Below, in pieces: positions 32,856 to 43,330 of a stretch of DNA of 64,000 bases. The number at the start of each line of letters is the position of its first letter. Position 1 is the first letter of the stretch. The stretch lies in assembly GCF_000219625.1 (NCBI RefSeq), contig NC_018214.1, positions 2,232,001-2,296,000 of the forward strand, given 5' to 3'. Made by a program: the position numbers and the translations under genes. Below the pieces are notes generated by a model. It worked only from the letters and a program-made list of their open reading frames with translations, searched no databases and was not told where the DNA came from. The stretch comes from Zymoseptoria tritici IPO323. Lineage: Eukaryota; Ascomycota; Dothideomycetes; Mycosphaerellales; Mycosphaerellaceae.

Positions 32856-33572
32856 TAGCATTGGCGAGTCTGTCCCAATCGTGGGGGATAAAGGACCACT
32901 GTATGAATGACCACGATAGATTAGAAGGTCGATAGATGAACTGAGAGAAGAGGCCAACAGCAACGGCTCGAAAGATAAAACAACTCTTGTGCGTACAAAG
33001 TAACTATCACAATATCGAATATATACACGACTGTTCAGTATAGCTGCTAGTTGTAACGAACAGAATACCTGTACAGCTATTCCAGCATGTCTTGCTAAGT
33101 TTCTTGTATGCCCACTCAGTACGTCTGCTAGCTGGCCTGCACGGCCTCCGAAGTGTCTAGGGGGAGAACAATATTGGAGGAACTTTCTACGCGTACAATC
33201 TGCTACGACTACCTACTACCATGGTTCTCTCAATCCAGCATGGCCCCCAGGATTGCGCGAGATGTGAACCATGGCTGACTTGTACACGACTTTGGTTCGG
33301 CGGATGGTGAAGCTCACGAAGCTTTGCGGCCTTCCATGGCACAAAATGCGTCCCACGGCTTCACGTGTGGATCGCCCATACCTCCTCGAGATTCGTGCCC
33401 AAAAAATGGCAGACACAAGAGGATAAGTCGTTTTTCAGATTCTGTGCGGTTTTTCTTTTTCTGGACCGACTAACAACACACACACCTTTTTCGAACACCC
33501 GACACAGCGCTGCTTCCCACCTTCATATTCAACGCAACAAGCTACACAACTCGGAGAAGACTCGAAACGAGT
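32856..33572. other. Intergenic
   Basis: 717 bp without a supported gene. The last 150 bp before 33573 are A/C-rich, as expected for a fungal 5' untranslated region. Confidence 0.55.
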
Positions 33573-34535
33573 ATGAGTTCATCTGCCTATCGCGAGATAG
33601 GCAAAGGACAGTGCGGCAGCGTCTGGGCCGCGGATGTGCCCGGTGAAGCCTGCGCACTGAAACGTCAACATGCCGGAGGTGATGGCGAACACAGCCGATC
33701 AGTGATCAAAGACTCCGTAATGCCCCAACGCACTGAGCGTAGTTTCAACGAGTGTCGGACCAGCCTCGAGCTTACGAATCTCAACATTCCGAGATATCAT
33801 CAGCTTGTGCTCAAGGAAGACGCTCAATGGTGGGCTACTCGCAGAGGCAGATTCCCCAGTGATTTGGAAGCGTGTAATACGCTCATCAGTGAGCGAATAC
33901 CACCTTTCGAGGGCCCTGTACGGATGAAGATCATCGAGTTATTCTGCCCGGACAAGATCAAGGATGTGGTCATCAACAGCCGCAAAGATGAAGATTGTAT
34001 GGTGCGGCCTTACCTGGGACGACGAGCTCGCGACTCACGCCCGAGTCCCTTCTTTACGCTCAGGAACAAGGCCCTGACGATTGATCAAATGGAGAATCTC
34101 AAGCTCCCAGCTGTCGATTATGCGTGTGCCATGGCGGACGCGCTCGCATTCATGTTCTGGGAGGCCAAGGTCGACGCGAACGACGTAGAGTTTGTACTCG
34201 CTCCCAAAGGCGCACACGTCAGCTCGGGTACCTGGAACTCCGAAGCACTGGGCGAGCACACATTGTGGCTACTTGACTTCGATTGCGTAAAAGACATCAG
34301 CATGGATTCAAGCGGCATCGCACAGGCTGCTTCCGCCTTCTTCCGCAACGATCCTTACTTCCCACGACCATGTGGAGAGACTGAGCTGGACCTTTCCCTG
34401 TGGACAGCATTTACGCAGCGCTTCTTGAGAAGCAGCGAGCGTATACTAGGGGATGATGTTCTGCCACTATTGATGATCGGTGCGCTCGAGGAAATTGGTC
34501 GAGATCGAAAGCGCAAAGCACGCACACTTGCATGA
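33573..34535 (+). CDS. DUF3669 domain protein
   Basis: A single exon of 320 residues. It begins YREIGKGQCGSVWA (6-19), a glycine-rich loop like that of protein kinases and typical of the DUF3669 family of filamentous fungi. It continues with FNECRTSLELTNLNIPRYH and VRPYLGRR, and has a later segment with WLLDFDCVKDI and a C-terminal FFRNDPYFPRP. No full kinase catalytic motifs (HRD, DFG) are seen, so activity is not inferred. The function of the family is unknown. A 56-bp intron-like segment (34613-34668) lies in the probable 3' untranslated region. Confidence 0.8.
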   Translation: MSSSAYREIGKGQCGSVWAADVPGEACALKRQHAGGDGEHSRSVIKDSVMPQRTERSFNECRTSLELTNLNIPRYHQLVLKEDAQWWATRRGRFPSDLEACNTLISERIPPFEGPVRMKIIELFCPDKIKDVVINSRKDEDCMVRPYLGRRARDSRPSPFFTLRNKALTIDQMENLKLPAVDYACAMADALAFMFWEAKVDANDVEFVLAPKGAHVSSGTWNSEALGEHTLWLLDFDCVKDISMDSSGIAQAASAFFRNDPYFPRPCGETELDLSLWTAFTQRFLRSSERILGDDVLPLLMIGALEEIGRDRKRKARTLA

Positions 34536-35448
34536 AATCCGCAATGATTGAAGACGCAATTCAACAAGGGCATACCGTACAACGGCCACAAAGGGAATGG
34601 CAACGGCCATTGGTAAGTGCTTTTCGCCAGTCCATCCTGCCCCCTGACACGAGTGCTAACATCGACAGCACCTATGTTCTTCAAAGTGCTTCTTCGTCGT
34701 GCCCCCGGCCTCTGGGAGCCCCGTCGAGGGCTAGATTAAAGAGCATGTTCCGGCGTCTGCAGGAGGATCGTACACAATCGTGGTGTACGTGCGCGGCAAT
34801 GCACTTTTGCAGTCCACTGTCAAGTGTGGAGGAGTAGGGACTGCGGTCTACTTCTATCTGTGCGCTCCTAGGAAAGCATCTTGAAGTGTCAACGATGAAG
34901 TAAAGTCAAGTAGCAAGCGCTGCAAAGGACCCGGAGCAAGTTAACTGGAACTTGGAGTGCCATACCTGCCCTTCATGCTTCAATCATGTGAGGTCGCAAA
35001 TGTGATGGACGAAGAGTGCGAACTGCTTGGCAATTACTTCCAGATTCATGCTCTCGCGGAAGCAGATCTCAATGCTTATCGAGCCGGACCAGCATCCAAG
35101 CATTTTGACCAAGGCACGATTTGTACAACAGGCACAACAGCGAAAGCAGATTAGCAGTGTTTACAAAAGATTCCTCTCCAGACTTCCGAGCCCGCTCTCC
35201 GCCCCAACAATCACAGCTCTCTATCCCTGCAATCCGGGCCCTCCGCTCCATGTCCCTGTCCGGATACATGACTCTGCGAGTGACATATAAGCGCTAGCCC
35301 CCGGTTATCAACACTCGTCCTTTTAACGTCATCTTCAACCTCCAAGTCCTCTCACCTCTCGTCTCTCTCAACACATCGAAACAAGAACAAACCGCGGTCG
35401 ACGCCCCCAACCAGCTCACATTCATTCTACCACGAAAAACCCGCAACC
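34536..35448. other. Intergenic with an intron-like segment
   Basis: It contains a good spliceosomal intron signature at 34613-34668 (GTAAGT, GCTAAC, ACAG), possibly in the 3' untranslated region of the DUF3669 transcript. A TATA-like CATATAA at about 35284-35290 lies some 160 bp upstream of the next gene. Confidence 0.5.
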
Positions 35449-36251
35449 ATGCCTCCCACCCCCCTCCTCCACCGCAAACTCGACACTCTCTACCTCGCTT
35501 TCATCACCATCCACCTCATCAACATCCTCTGCGTCGACATGGTACCCCTCTACCCTCCCGCCTGGACGCCAAAAGCGTTGCTCGACCTGCGGGCCTATTA
35601 CATCAAAACCGTACGTTTGCTCGAAAAGCTCACTCCGCTTCCTCCTCCTCAGTACCGCGTGGGTTTGTGTGAACTCCATAATCGCTAACGATGTCCGCGG
35701 GGCCAACAGTACGACGACCGCTACTTCACCGCCCCAACAGCCTGGTTCATGTTCTACACCTACATCGAGGTCATCTATCACCTCCCCTTCACGATCTGGG
35801 CGATTCCCGCCATCCTTCGCGGTACGGGCGTGTCCGACCTGGCTTTCCACACCCAGCACCACAACTGACATTGTTTCATTCCACAGATGACCCCCTCGTC
35901 CCTCTCCATCTCTTCATCTTCGCCCTCGAAGTCAGCCTCACAACCGCAACCTGCATAGCCGACACCTTGAGCTGGGAAGATTTTCCCTACGACAAGAAAT
36001 TCGACTTGATGACGTTGTATGGGCCGTATTTGGTGTTGTGTAAGTCTTTCTGGTCGCCCTTCATTGCAAAACCATCTCCCTCTCCAGTTCCGAATTCGGC
36101 GGTGGTGGGCAACGTGGTTCTTGAAAGTGAAGTGTATGGTATGTGTGCTGACGTGACATGTATTCCAACAGCGATGATCATGGGCGTAGACATGTTCTTC
36201 CGCTTGAGCAAGATTCTCACCCCGTCGAACGGCAAAGCGAAGAGGTCTTGA
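35449..36251 (+). CDS. EXPERA/TMEM97-like multi-pass membrane protein
   Basis: Four exons: 35449-35610, 35710-35821, 35887-36039 and 36172-36251, giving 168 residues. Introns start GTACGT, GTACGG and GTAAGT and end in CAACAG, CCACAG and CAACAG. The product has four hydrophobic segments: TLYLAFITIHLINILCVDMVPL, WFMFYTYIEVIYHLPFTIWAI, PLHLFIFALEVSLTTATCIA and the C-terminal LMTLYGPYLVLSMIMGVDMFF. It ends in a basic tail, GKAKRS, of the kind seen in ER-resident proteins. The pattern (short, four helices, acidic residues in helices 1 and 2) matches the EXPERA family, which includes TMEM97/sigma-2 receptor and sterol isomerase relatives. A role in sterol or lipid handling at the ER is likely but inferred. 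Confidence 0.85.
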
Positions 36252-36690
36252 ATGATCACCGCACGCAGAACTCCAATGGACTTCAACATTTCGAGCGGAA
36301 CATCACAAACGACGACTCGAGACAGAAGCGAATGAGTTCAATCAACTGGAGCGGAACGACTGGTCTCTCATTCTCTGAGCGTTGTCTCTCTGTCTTCCTT
36401 GTTACACGCGTGCATGGCATCAAAACTCCATAAAAACTCAAACGATGGTGGCTATCAGCTCTCTCCATCTCGCGTAGCGACCATGATACTCCATCGCTCC
36501 ATTGCCCGAGTGCACCCCGTGACTTCAGCGTCAGACTCCGCAGAGCTCGCTATGCATAGCAAAAAAAGAATCCCATCAAAAACCCCAGCGAAAGTCCATT
36601 CATCGCGTAAACTCCTTCGTGAAGACATGGCCGTCGTGCCTCTCATCATCTCATAAGTCCATCTCTCTCAGTCAGCATTCACCACAGCAT
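36252..36690. other. Intergenic between convergent genes
   Basis: 439 bp between two 3' ends; no gene seen. Confidence 0.6.
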
Positions 36691-39600
36691 TCACCAGCGG
36701 CGCTGGTTCGCCTTCATGATCTGCTCCCAACGCTCCTTCTCCCTCAACTCCTTGCGCTCGACAGCAGCACCAACGCCATAAGCGACCGCGCTCCCGCCGA
36801 GGCCCACCGCCAAAGCCCAGCGGATACGACTGCCCCAACCGTATTTGCGGCGAAGATTGTCCTCGTTGACGGAATCGCGGCGTGCCTTCTTACGGCCAGA
36901 GAACACGCGCTCCTCGCGGCGGACGCGAGGGTAGTGCTTGATCTCGATGTCATTGGCGTTGTCGTAGTAGATGCTGTCGCGATTCTTGGTCTCCGGGTTG
37001 ACCGTGTGGTTCATCGGCTCGACGAGATTGGTGACGGGCTCGGCCTGGGTGTCGGCATGACCAAGAGTCGCCTCGCCTCCCACGTCGGGAGTCTCCTTCA
37101 GCTTCTTGAAGACCAGCAAGTCCTTGCTGCCGTAGATCACTTGGTACCCACTCTGTTGAAGCTCGGCAAAGTGAGGGACGAATCGCGCAGGTTGGTACAG
37201 CTGAGCGAGGGCATCCGGAATGGAGATGGCAGATTCGTGGCCGGTGACATTGGAAGATGTGGTAGCCGTAGAGAAGAGATCGTTGCCGGAGTCGTATGCC
37301 AGGATCTTGTACACCGGTGGCTGCTCCCACTGAGATGAGTTGTCCTTGGCTGGGGAGCTGTCAGGGAGGTTGGCGACATTCTTCGCAGCAATCCGATCCT
37401 GGTTCTTGATCTCGTCCAAGAGCTTGTCCGTCTCGGCAGGGTCGAATGGCTTGCTCGGATGCGCATCGTCGTACTCCTGAAGAGCTTTCTCCGTCATTGC
37501 GATCTCAGCAGCGTCCTTATCGGCAGCAGCCTGCATGTTCGCGATCCTAGCCTCATTGGCTGCAATGATCTTGTCCGATTCCTTGATCTCTTTGACGAGG
37601 GCATCCGTCTCGGCCTTGTCAAAGACGTGCTGGTTGGGATGAGCGTCGTCGTACTCCTTGAGCTTCAGTTCCGTCACCGCACGAGCTGCTGCGGCCCGCT
37701 CATCTGCCAACTTCTCTGCCTTGATTCTCGCCTCGTTCGCCGCGATCATTTTGTCTTGCTGTTTGATCTCCTTGATCAACTCTTCAGTCTGCGATTTGTC
37801 GAATTTGTATTTGTTGGGGTGAGCCTGGTCGTATTCAGCGAGATACTTCTTGGTCTGCTCGACCTCGGCAATCGCTGCTTGCTCTCGCATCTTCTGTGCA
37901 TTGGTCTTCATTTGATGCTCATTCGCGAGCTTATCTTGCTGCTTGATTTCCTTCACAAGGCTGTCGGTTTGGGACTTGTCGAATTTGTACTTGTCCGGAT
38001 GCGCCTGGTCGTATTCCTCCCAGCATTTCGCGTCCTCTGCGACTTCACGAACAGCTTGCTCGGCACGAAGCTTCTCGGCCTTCTTCTGAGCTTCAGATCT
38101 AGCGACAATCTGATCTTGACGCTTCATGTCTTGAAGGAGACTCTCAGTCTTTGACTTGTCGAATTTATGCTGGTCAGGGTGGGCAAGATCAAACTCGTTC
38201 CAGCACTTCTCGTCTTCGGCGACTTCTCGCGTAGCTTGCTCTTGGCGGAATTGCTCAGACTTCCTCTGAATCTCGCCTGCAGCGACCATTTCATTCTGGC
38301 GCTTGATATCTTGCAGGAGGGTTTCGGTCTTGGACTTATCGAACTTGTGCTGTCCGGGGTGGGCCAGATCGTACTCCTTCCAGCACTTCTCATCCTCGGC
38401 GACTTCGCGCATGGCTCGCTCTCCGCGAAGCTTCTTGGCCTTCCTCTGAGCCTCACCTACAGCGACCATCCTGTCCTGACGCTTCATGTCTTGTAGCAGG
38501 CTCTCGGTGTCCTTCGGAGTGAACTTCCACTTGTTGCCAACCTTCTTCTCATGCTCGGCCAGACGTGCGAGATCCTCATCACTGAGACGCTTTCCTGCCT
38601 CCCAGTCCTTGATCTCCTTGTCGCGTGCGGCTTGCTCAGCGAGCAGCTTGTCGGTATCCTCCGCCTTGAACTGCCACTTGTCGCCGACCTTCTTCTCGTG
38701 TTCTTTGAGATACTTGTCCAGACCGACGTCCTTCGTGGTGACGGCAGGGCCAGACGATGGTCTCTTATACCATCGGGAGTCCTTGGCGTACTTGCCGACG
38801 TTAGCGGCATCGAAGTCACCCTCAGCTTGAGTGAACTCGGCAGGCTGGGTTTTGTCGGCAAGCGCGGATTTGGCTTCGGCGAGTTCATGCTCCAGGTCGC
38901 GAATGCGCTCCAGATGCATGTCTGCGTGTACGCTGCTTTGCTTGTATGCTTGGTTGAGCTCATCCTTCAAATCTCGAACCTTGGAACTGTTCTTCTTCTG
39001 AGCATTGTCAAGCTCAAGTCGTAATTCATTGATGTAGTCGACGTGCATTCCAGCGTTGACACTGCTCTGCTTGTATGCCTCGTCCACCACCTTCTTCATG
39101 TCCTTGATCTTCTGCACATATTTGATGTTCTTGCTGTCGCTTGCCAGTTCTTCCTTCAGTGCTTGATTCTCTTTCAGAAGTTTCTCATATTCGGCTTTTG
39201 ATACGATGGTCTCCTCGGGCTTGGGAGGCGTGCCACGTGTGCGGGCCAGTCTCTGCTGCTGCAGGATGTCTTGCTGTTGATGCCAATTTGGCGGGACTCT
39301 CGATGGCTCAACACTGTCACCAGTAGATTCGTGGGCTGCAGAATCGTCGGGGTCAAATGGAATTGACCGACGCTCCTTGGTTGGCATACGCTGCACGGCT
39401 GGTTGCAAGGCTTGCTTGTTCTTTTGAGGTTGCGGCTTCGACGGGAAAAACCACATGGGTGGCTTCCCCGAAGGAGGAGATGACGAAGGTGGTGCGGAGG
39501 CTGGGGGAGCGGATGAAAGAGGTTCATTCGACGGAGGAGCTGATGAGGAAGACTTGGTGCTGAACAGTGCACGATCTTGCACACGTCTACCCATGTTGGC

Positions 39601-40530
39601 GCGAACATCCTCTGCCGTGAGCTTGTCGAGGTCATTCTCCGACCTCGGTGTCGCTTTGGTCAGTGTGGATGTCTTGACGTTCCTCTGGAATGATGTGTTG
39701 AGGAGAGAAGGGAAGTAGACGGCGGTCTTCTTGGTGTCGGTGGTCGACGCGGTGGGAACGTGGATCGCTTTGCGAGACGCATCACGCTGAGAATCTGAAG
39801 GAACCATACGGTTAGTGATCGGATCGTACGTGGAATAGCCGTAGTTAGTTTGCTGCCCATTTTGGGCATCCGCATCCTCGGTGGCATCCTTCGACTGGCG
39901 ACGAGTGGCGTGACGGGCGGTGTTGGCAGGCACTGGCGGAGTCTGGCTGGTGGTGTGAGAGTCTGCAAGAATGTTAGCCGATATGATATCAACAACGACG
40001 TGACGTGGTTCATAATCACCAGTATTGTCGCGCGACCATGGCCAGAACGGCTCCAGGCCCTTGCCAAACAAGTTCCCGTACGGAGTCGCAGCCAGCTTCT
40101 TCATCGCCTCCATGCGTTGATCCCACTCCTGTTCATGCTTGGACAGCTCAAATCGGCCTCGACTGGCAAATTCGCTCTGGTTCTTGAAGAATTGTCCGAC
40201 ATGGGTGAACAGGCGAAGCTGCTTCGGGGAGATGATTCGATGGCGAGCGGCACCGCCTTCCCAACTGCTACGGCGTCGCACTTTGTCGAGAAGCTTTGCC
40301 CGAGTCTTGAGGGTGCGGTGGCGGACACAGCGGTGGAATGCCGGATCGAGGCGAGAGGAATAGTCGAACGAACGTCCCCAACTCCACAGGCTACGAGTCG
40401 AGTGAGTGCTGGGTGAATGGGCGCGGGTGGAGATGGTGTTAGTCGATAATCTCGTCCGCATGGCCGCGGTCGAGGACAATGAGTGATGTCTCGCCGGGAG
40501 GAGGCTCTTGTGGAGGTGTTGGGTCAACAT
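36691..40530 (-). CDS. Large mitochondrial repeat protein with 60-residue coiled-coil repeats
   Basis: A continuous frame of 1279 residues, or 1260 if the canonical-looking 57-nt in-frame segment at 40019-39963 is an intron. The N-terminus (MLTQHLHKSLLPARHHSLSS) is basic and lacks acidic residues, a likely mitochondrial presequence. Residues about 450-610 are charged and coiled-coil-like. Residues about 610-1050 contain tandem repeats of exactly 60 residues (180 bp) with the core YD.AHP...KFDK..T..L..EIK.QD. A conserved segment (PPVYKILAYDSGNDLFSTAT and VPHFAELQQSGYQVIYGSKD) follows. A single membrane helix (WALAVGLGGSAVAYGVGAAV) lies near the C-terminus. It resembles an unnamed Pezizomycotina family, probably anchored in the inner membrane with the repeats in the matrix. 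Its function is unknown. Confidence 0.75.
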   Translation of the reverse strand: MLTQHLHKSLLPARHHSLSSTAAMRTRLSTNTISTRAHSPSTHSTRSLWSWGRSFDYSSRLDPAFHRCVRHRTLKTRAKLLDKVRRRSSWEGGAARHRIISPKQLRLFTHVGQFFKNQSEFASRGRFELSKHEQEWDQRMEAMKKLAATPYGNLFGKGLEPFWPWSRDNTGDYEPRHVVVDIISANILADSHTTSQTPPVPANTARHATRRQSKDATEDADAQNGQQTNYGYSTYDPITNRMVPSDSQRDASRKAIHVPTASTTDTKKTAVYFPSLLNTSFQRNVKTSTLTKATPRSENDLDKLTAEDVRANMGRRVQDRALFSTKSSSSAPPSNEPLSSAPPASAPPSSSPPSGKPPMWFFPSKPQPQKNKQALQPAVQRMPTKERRSIPFDPDDSAAHESTGDSVEPSRVPPNWHQQQDILQQQRLARTRGTPPKPEETIVSKAEYEKLLKENQALKEELASDSKNIKYVQKIKDMKKVVDEAYKQSSVNAGMHVDYINELRLELDNAQKKNSSKVRDLKDELNQAYKQSSVHADMHLERIRDLEHELAEAKSALADKTQPAEFTQAEGDFDAANVGKYAKDSRWYKRPSSGPAVTTKDVGLDKYLKEHEKKVGDKWQFKAEDTDKLLAEQAARDKEIKDWEAGKRLSDEDLARLAEHEKKVGNKWKFTPKDTESLLQDMKRQDRMVAVGEAQRKAKKLRGERAMREVAEDEKCWKEYDLAHPGQHKFDKSKTETLLQDIKRQNEMVAAGEIQRKSEQFRQEQATREVAEDEKCWNEFDLAHPDQHKFDKSKTESLLQDMKRQDQIVARSEAQKKAEKLRAEQAVREVAEDAKCWEEYDQAHPDKYKFDKSQTDSLVKEIKQQDKLANEHQMKTNAQKMREQAAIAEVEQTKKYLAEYDQAHPNKYKFDKSQTEELIKEIKQQDKMIAANEARIKAEKLADERAAAARAVTELKLKEYDDAHPNQHVFDKAETDALVKEIKESDKIIAANEARIANMQAAADKDAAEIAMTEKALQEYDDAHPSKPFDPAETDKLLDEIKNQDRIAAKNVANLPDSSPAKDNSSQWEQPPVYKILAYDSGNDLFSTATTSSNVTGHESAISIPDALAQLYQPARFVPHFAELQQSGYQVIYGSKDLLVFKKLKETPDVGGEATLGHADTQAEPVTNLVEPMNHTVNPETKNRDSIYYDNANDIEIKHYPRVRREERVFSGRKKARRDSVNEDNLRRKYGWGSRIRWALAVGLGGSAVAYGVGAAVERKELREKERWEQIMKANQRRW
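37380..38700 (-). repeat. Coding tandem repeat, 180-bp period
   Basis: The block encoding FDK...(H/Q)P recurs at about 37441, 37621, 37801, 37981, 38161 and 38341, each 180 bp apart, with a more diverged unit near 38521 and another near 38660. Units differ by many substitutions, so the expansion is not recent. Confidence 0.85.
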
Positions 40531-41375
40531 GGTGACGTTGGAGTATGTGTGGTGCCTGGAAGGGCGTATGTGTGTTGGGTAGAATTGTCTGGTATGGTGG
40601 TATGACTGGGTGACGTGACAGTGTGACCTCGCGGGCTAATGGCAGCGGTGACGAGTGCTGCTGGGTCTGGTGACGACCATCGACTGTTGATGCAATCGTA
40701 GAGCAAACAATGATAGAATATGCCGTCTCAAGGATAAGACACAGCGGACACGGTCAACAGCTCAGGATGGCTGGACGTGTGGATGTTGATGTGTGTGTGT
40801 GTTGGGGAGAGGGAGAGGGAGAGGAAGGAAGACGTGATAGCAGCTCGAGGTCGGCGTTCGGCATGCCGTCGGTCGTCGAGCTGTCCCTCCAATCCCGCGC
40901 TAAGGTACCTACCGCCTGTATCGATAACGTACCCCGCGTCGAATGTCTCGGTATGCGTGCTATTGGCCAATAGGAGATCGCTGTTGTCGAGCTAGTCGAG
41001 CTCAAAGATCTGTGCGTCGACGTGCCGACCCGCAGCCTCACTCGACGTCCATCCAAGTGAAGCGTCATCACTTGGAGGACTCTGGGTGGAGAGTGAATGA
41101 TGGCAGGACACGGACTTTGATTTCTGTTGTTGGCAGTGGGTGTTGTCTATAGGCATGGATAGACGATGATAGCAGACCCAGCCGTGTAGGAAAGAGTGAG
41201 AAGCAAGGTACTGTCTTTCATTTGTCTTATCACTTCAGGCGACTTCCGTTTCGGCGCCTCGAATCTTCTCCGCTGCTTAACAATTCCCAGGCTGAACAGC
41301 AACACCTCATGCAATCAGCCACAACCACTTTTCGCCTTCCTCTTGGGCATATATCAGACTCTGCATACTCCCACC
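40531..41375. other. Intergenic / divergent promoter region
   Basis: 845 bp between the divergent repeat-protein gene and the AN1 zinc-finger gene. It contains a (GT)n and (GGGAGA)n tract at 40790-40831; otherwise nothing is recognised. Confidence 0.55.
40790..40831 (+). repeat. Simple sequence (GT)6 followed by purine (GGGAGA) repeats
   Basis: A dinucleotide run is followed directly by a polypurine tract, in a promoter region. No specific function is inferred. Confidence 0.85.
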
Positions 41376-42383
41376 ATGGCGGCCTCATCACGAACACCAG
41401 ATCTTACCTCCGACGACAGTTCCCGAAGAATGGATACCGGCGACGTGGAAGCAATAGGCGCTCACTGCCAAATGGACTATTGCCGGACGCTCGACTTCTT
41501 ACCTTTTCGATGTGAAAGCTGTAAAGGGTGTGTGAGTGTCCCATATCAATCTCCCTTCCACTCACACTGACCACCACCCTCCAGAAAATTCTGCTCCGAC
41601 CACCGCACTGAAACCGCCCACTCCTGCTCCCACGCTGGCGAATGGGCCAAACGACGAGCCCTCGCAAATCAAGGTCCTCGCTCGAGCCTACCCTTCACTC
41701 CGAAACCCTCCATCCTCACGCATGAACAACAATGCTCCTCGCCCAGCTGCAAAACTCTCATCAATACCCCTCTCGTGACCGGCGTCCACTGCGACAAATG
41801 CAGACGAGAGTACTGTCTCAAGCACCGCTTCACCTACGACCACGACTGCGCGAATTTGATACCGTTGGGGAGTCGACCGGATGGACAGCCGACGCAGAAA
41901 GAGAAGGGTCTGGCGGCGTTGAGTAAATTGCGAGCATGGGGAGCCGCGAAGAAGGCGGCGATGCCTAAGCCGGAGATACCACAGAGTCGAGCGAAACAAA
42001 CCGCTGCAGCATCACTAGCTGCGACAGCAACACTGAAGAAGACGGCGAAAGGCGATGACAAAATTCCGGTGGATAAACGGGTATACTTATACGTGGAAGC
42101 GAGCTCGGATACCATCACAGCCAAGATCCCGAAGGGAAACTTCTACTACAGCAAAGAGTGGAGTGTAGGGAGAGTCCTGGATGCGGCAGCAAAGAGTTTG
42201 CAAGTCGCAAATGTGAACAATCGAAGTGAGAGCGAGGAGGATAAATTGAGGGTATTTCACGTGGAGGGCGGGAGGCTACTGGAATTTGGCGAGAAGCTGG
42301 GACAGAGTGTAGGGACGGGAAATACCATTGTGCTGTTGAGAGGTGTGGGACCGGGCATGGCGCCGACGCCGGCAAAGGCGTGA
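41376..42383 (+). CDS. CUZ1: AN1 zinc-finger and ubiquitin-like protein (Cuz1/ZFAND1-like)
   Basis: Two exons, 41376-41527 and 41585-42383, joined over a 57-bp intron (GTGTGT...CTGAC...TCCAG) that restores the first zinc finger; 316 residues. AN1 finger 1 uses C31, C36, C46, C49, C54, H57, H63 and C65 exactly as in the family. A second AN1 finger begins QQCSSPSCKTL and continues HCDKCRREYCLKHRF. The C-terminal ~100 residues (KRVYLYVEAS...PKGNFYYSKEWSVGRVLD) fit the ubiquitin-like domain of Cuz1. Cuz1/ZFAND1 binds Cdc48/p97 and the proteasome and acts in arsenite and proteotoxic stress. The ATG at 41376 has a perfect context (CCACCATGG). Confidence 0.9.
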
Positions 42384-43330
42384 GAGGAAGATGCAGATAA
42401 AGAGGTGACAACAGCCAAGCCGCGAGGCATGGCGAAGGGTCATGATTGGGAGCAGCATCGGTACTCCACGGATATGACCCGTATCGAGGATGCCGGTCAC
42501 GGACTTTGTGTCCAATGGTGGAGTCCAACGCGGCGTCTTGTGTGGCAAGAGATGGGAGCATGGCAGGCGCGCTGGGCGTCATGCACATCGATGTGTACGG
42601 CGACATGGACTGTTGCAAAGACGACTCACACGACAGGACGAGTGACAACGATGCGAACGTCACACTCCAGGTTGGTGCTCAAGGAAACCTTGCGTGATAC
42701 GTTCATTCTACAGCCTGTACCCTGCGCACGGGAAGGGTCCACTGTACCTTGAACGAGACACCGATGTCTCCAAGTGGCACGCAACGGCCTCGGAAACCAT
42801 TCTGGCAGCGCGGAGGAGGCTTCAATCAAGAATGTGGACATTTTCGATACGCCGGACAGTCTCACAGGCTCTGTGGACCGGACTGTCGATACCGAGTATC
42901 TATAGCTAAGTTTTCGGAGGCGCAGGGTGAGATGCACAGCCCCCATCACTAGACCGAGAAGTGAGTGCTTACAGCGTTGAACGCATCGGAGAGAACGCCT
43001 AGGCCCCTGTGTACAAGGTGAGGTAAGAGTATGTATACAATACCTATTGGTGCAATCTACCTGGCTCGACAAGGGGTGTTCACTCCAGTCACGCTGTACG
43101 AAGTACTTTCAGAACTTGACATCGCTGAATCCGACTCCGAGACATCGTCAATACGACCGCGCTGCGGATCCTGGCGGAAGGTATTGCGGGCGGCAGGCCC
43201 GTGCGCCCAACACATGCTGTAAGGTATATACTTGCTGACGCCAACGAAAAGCAGAAAGTCACGGCCTTCTCGACCGACAACCATCGATCAGGCCAGAAAG
43301 TAAACATCAATCAACCATCAACCAACGACA
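42384..43330. other. Intergenic, includes promoter of the first small secreted protein
   Basis: 947 bp without a supported gene; overlapping frames on both strands look accidental. A TATATA at 43225-43230 lies about 100 bp upstream of the next ATG, and the leader is rich in CAA/ATC repeats. Confidence 0.55.
43225..43230 (+). promoter_or_regulatory. Likely TATA box of the small secreted protein gene
   Basis: TATATA lies 101 bp upstream of the start codon at 43331, a usual distance for a regulated fungal promoter. Confidence 0.45.

Noticed and set aside
36619..38496. Long plus-strand frames with leucine-rich repeats
   Set aside because: They are antisense shadows of the 60-residue repeats of the mitochondrial protein gene, which explains their periodicity.
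40790..40831. Simple repeat as a regulatory switch
   Set aside because: It is an ordinary GT and purine tract; nothing in the sequence ties it to control of either neighbour.
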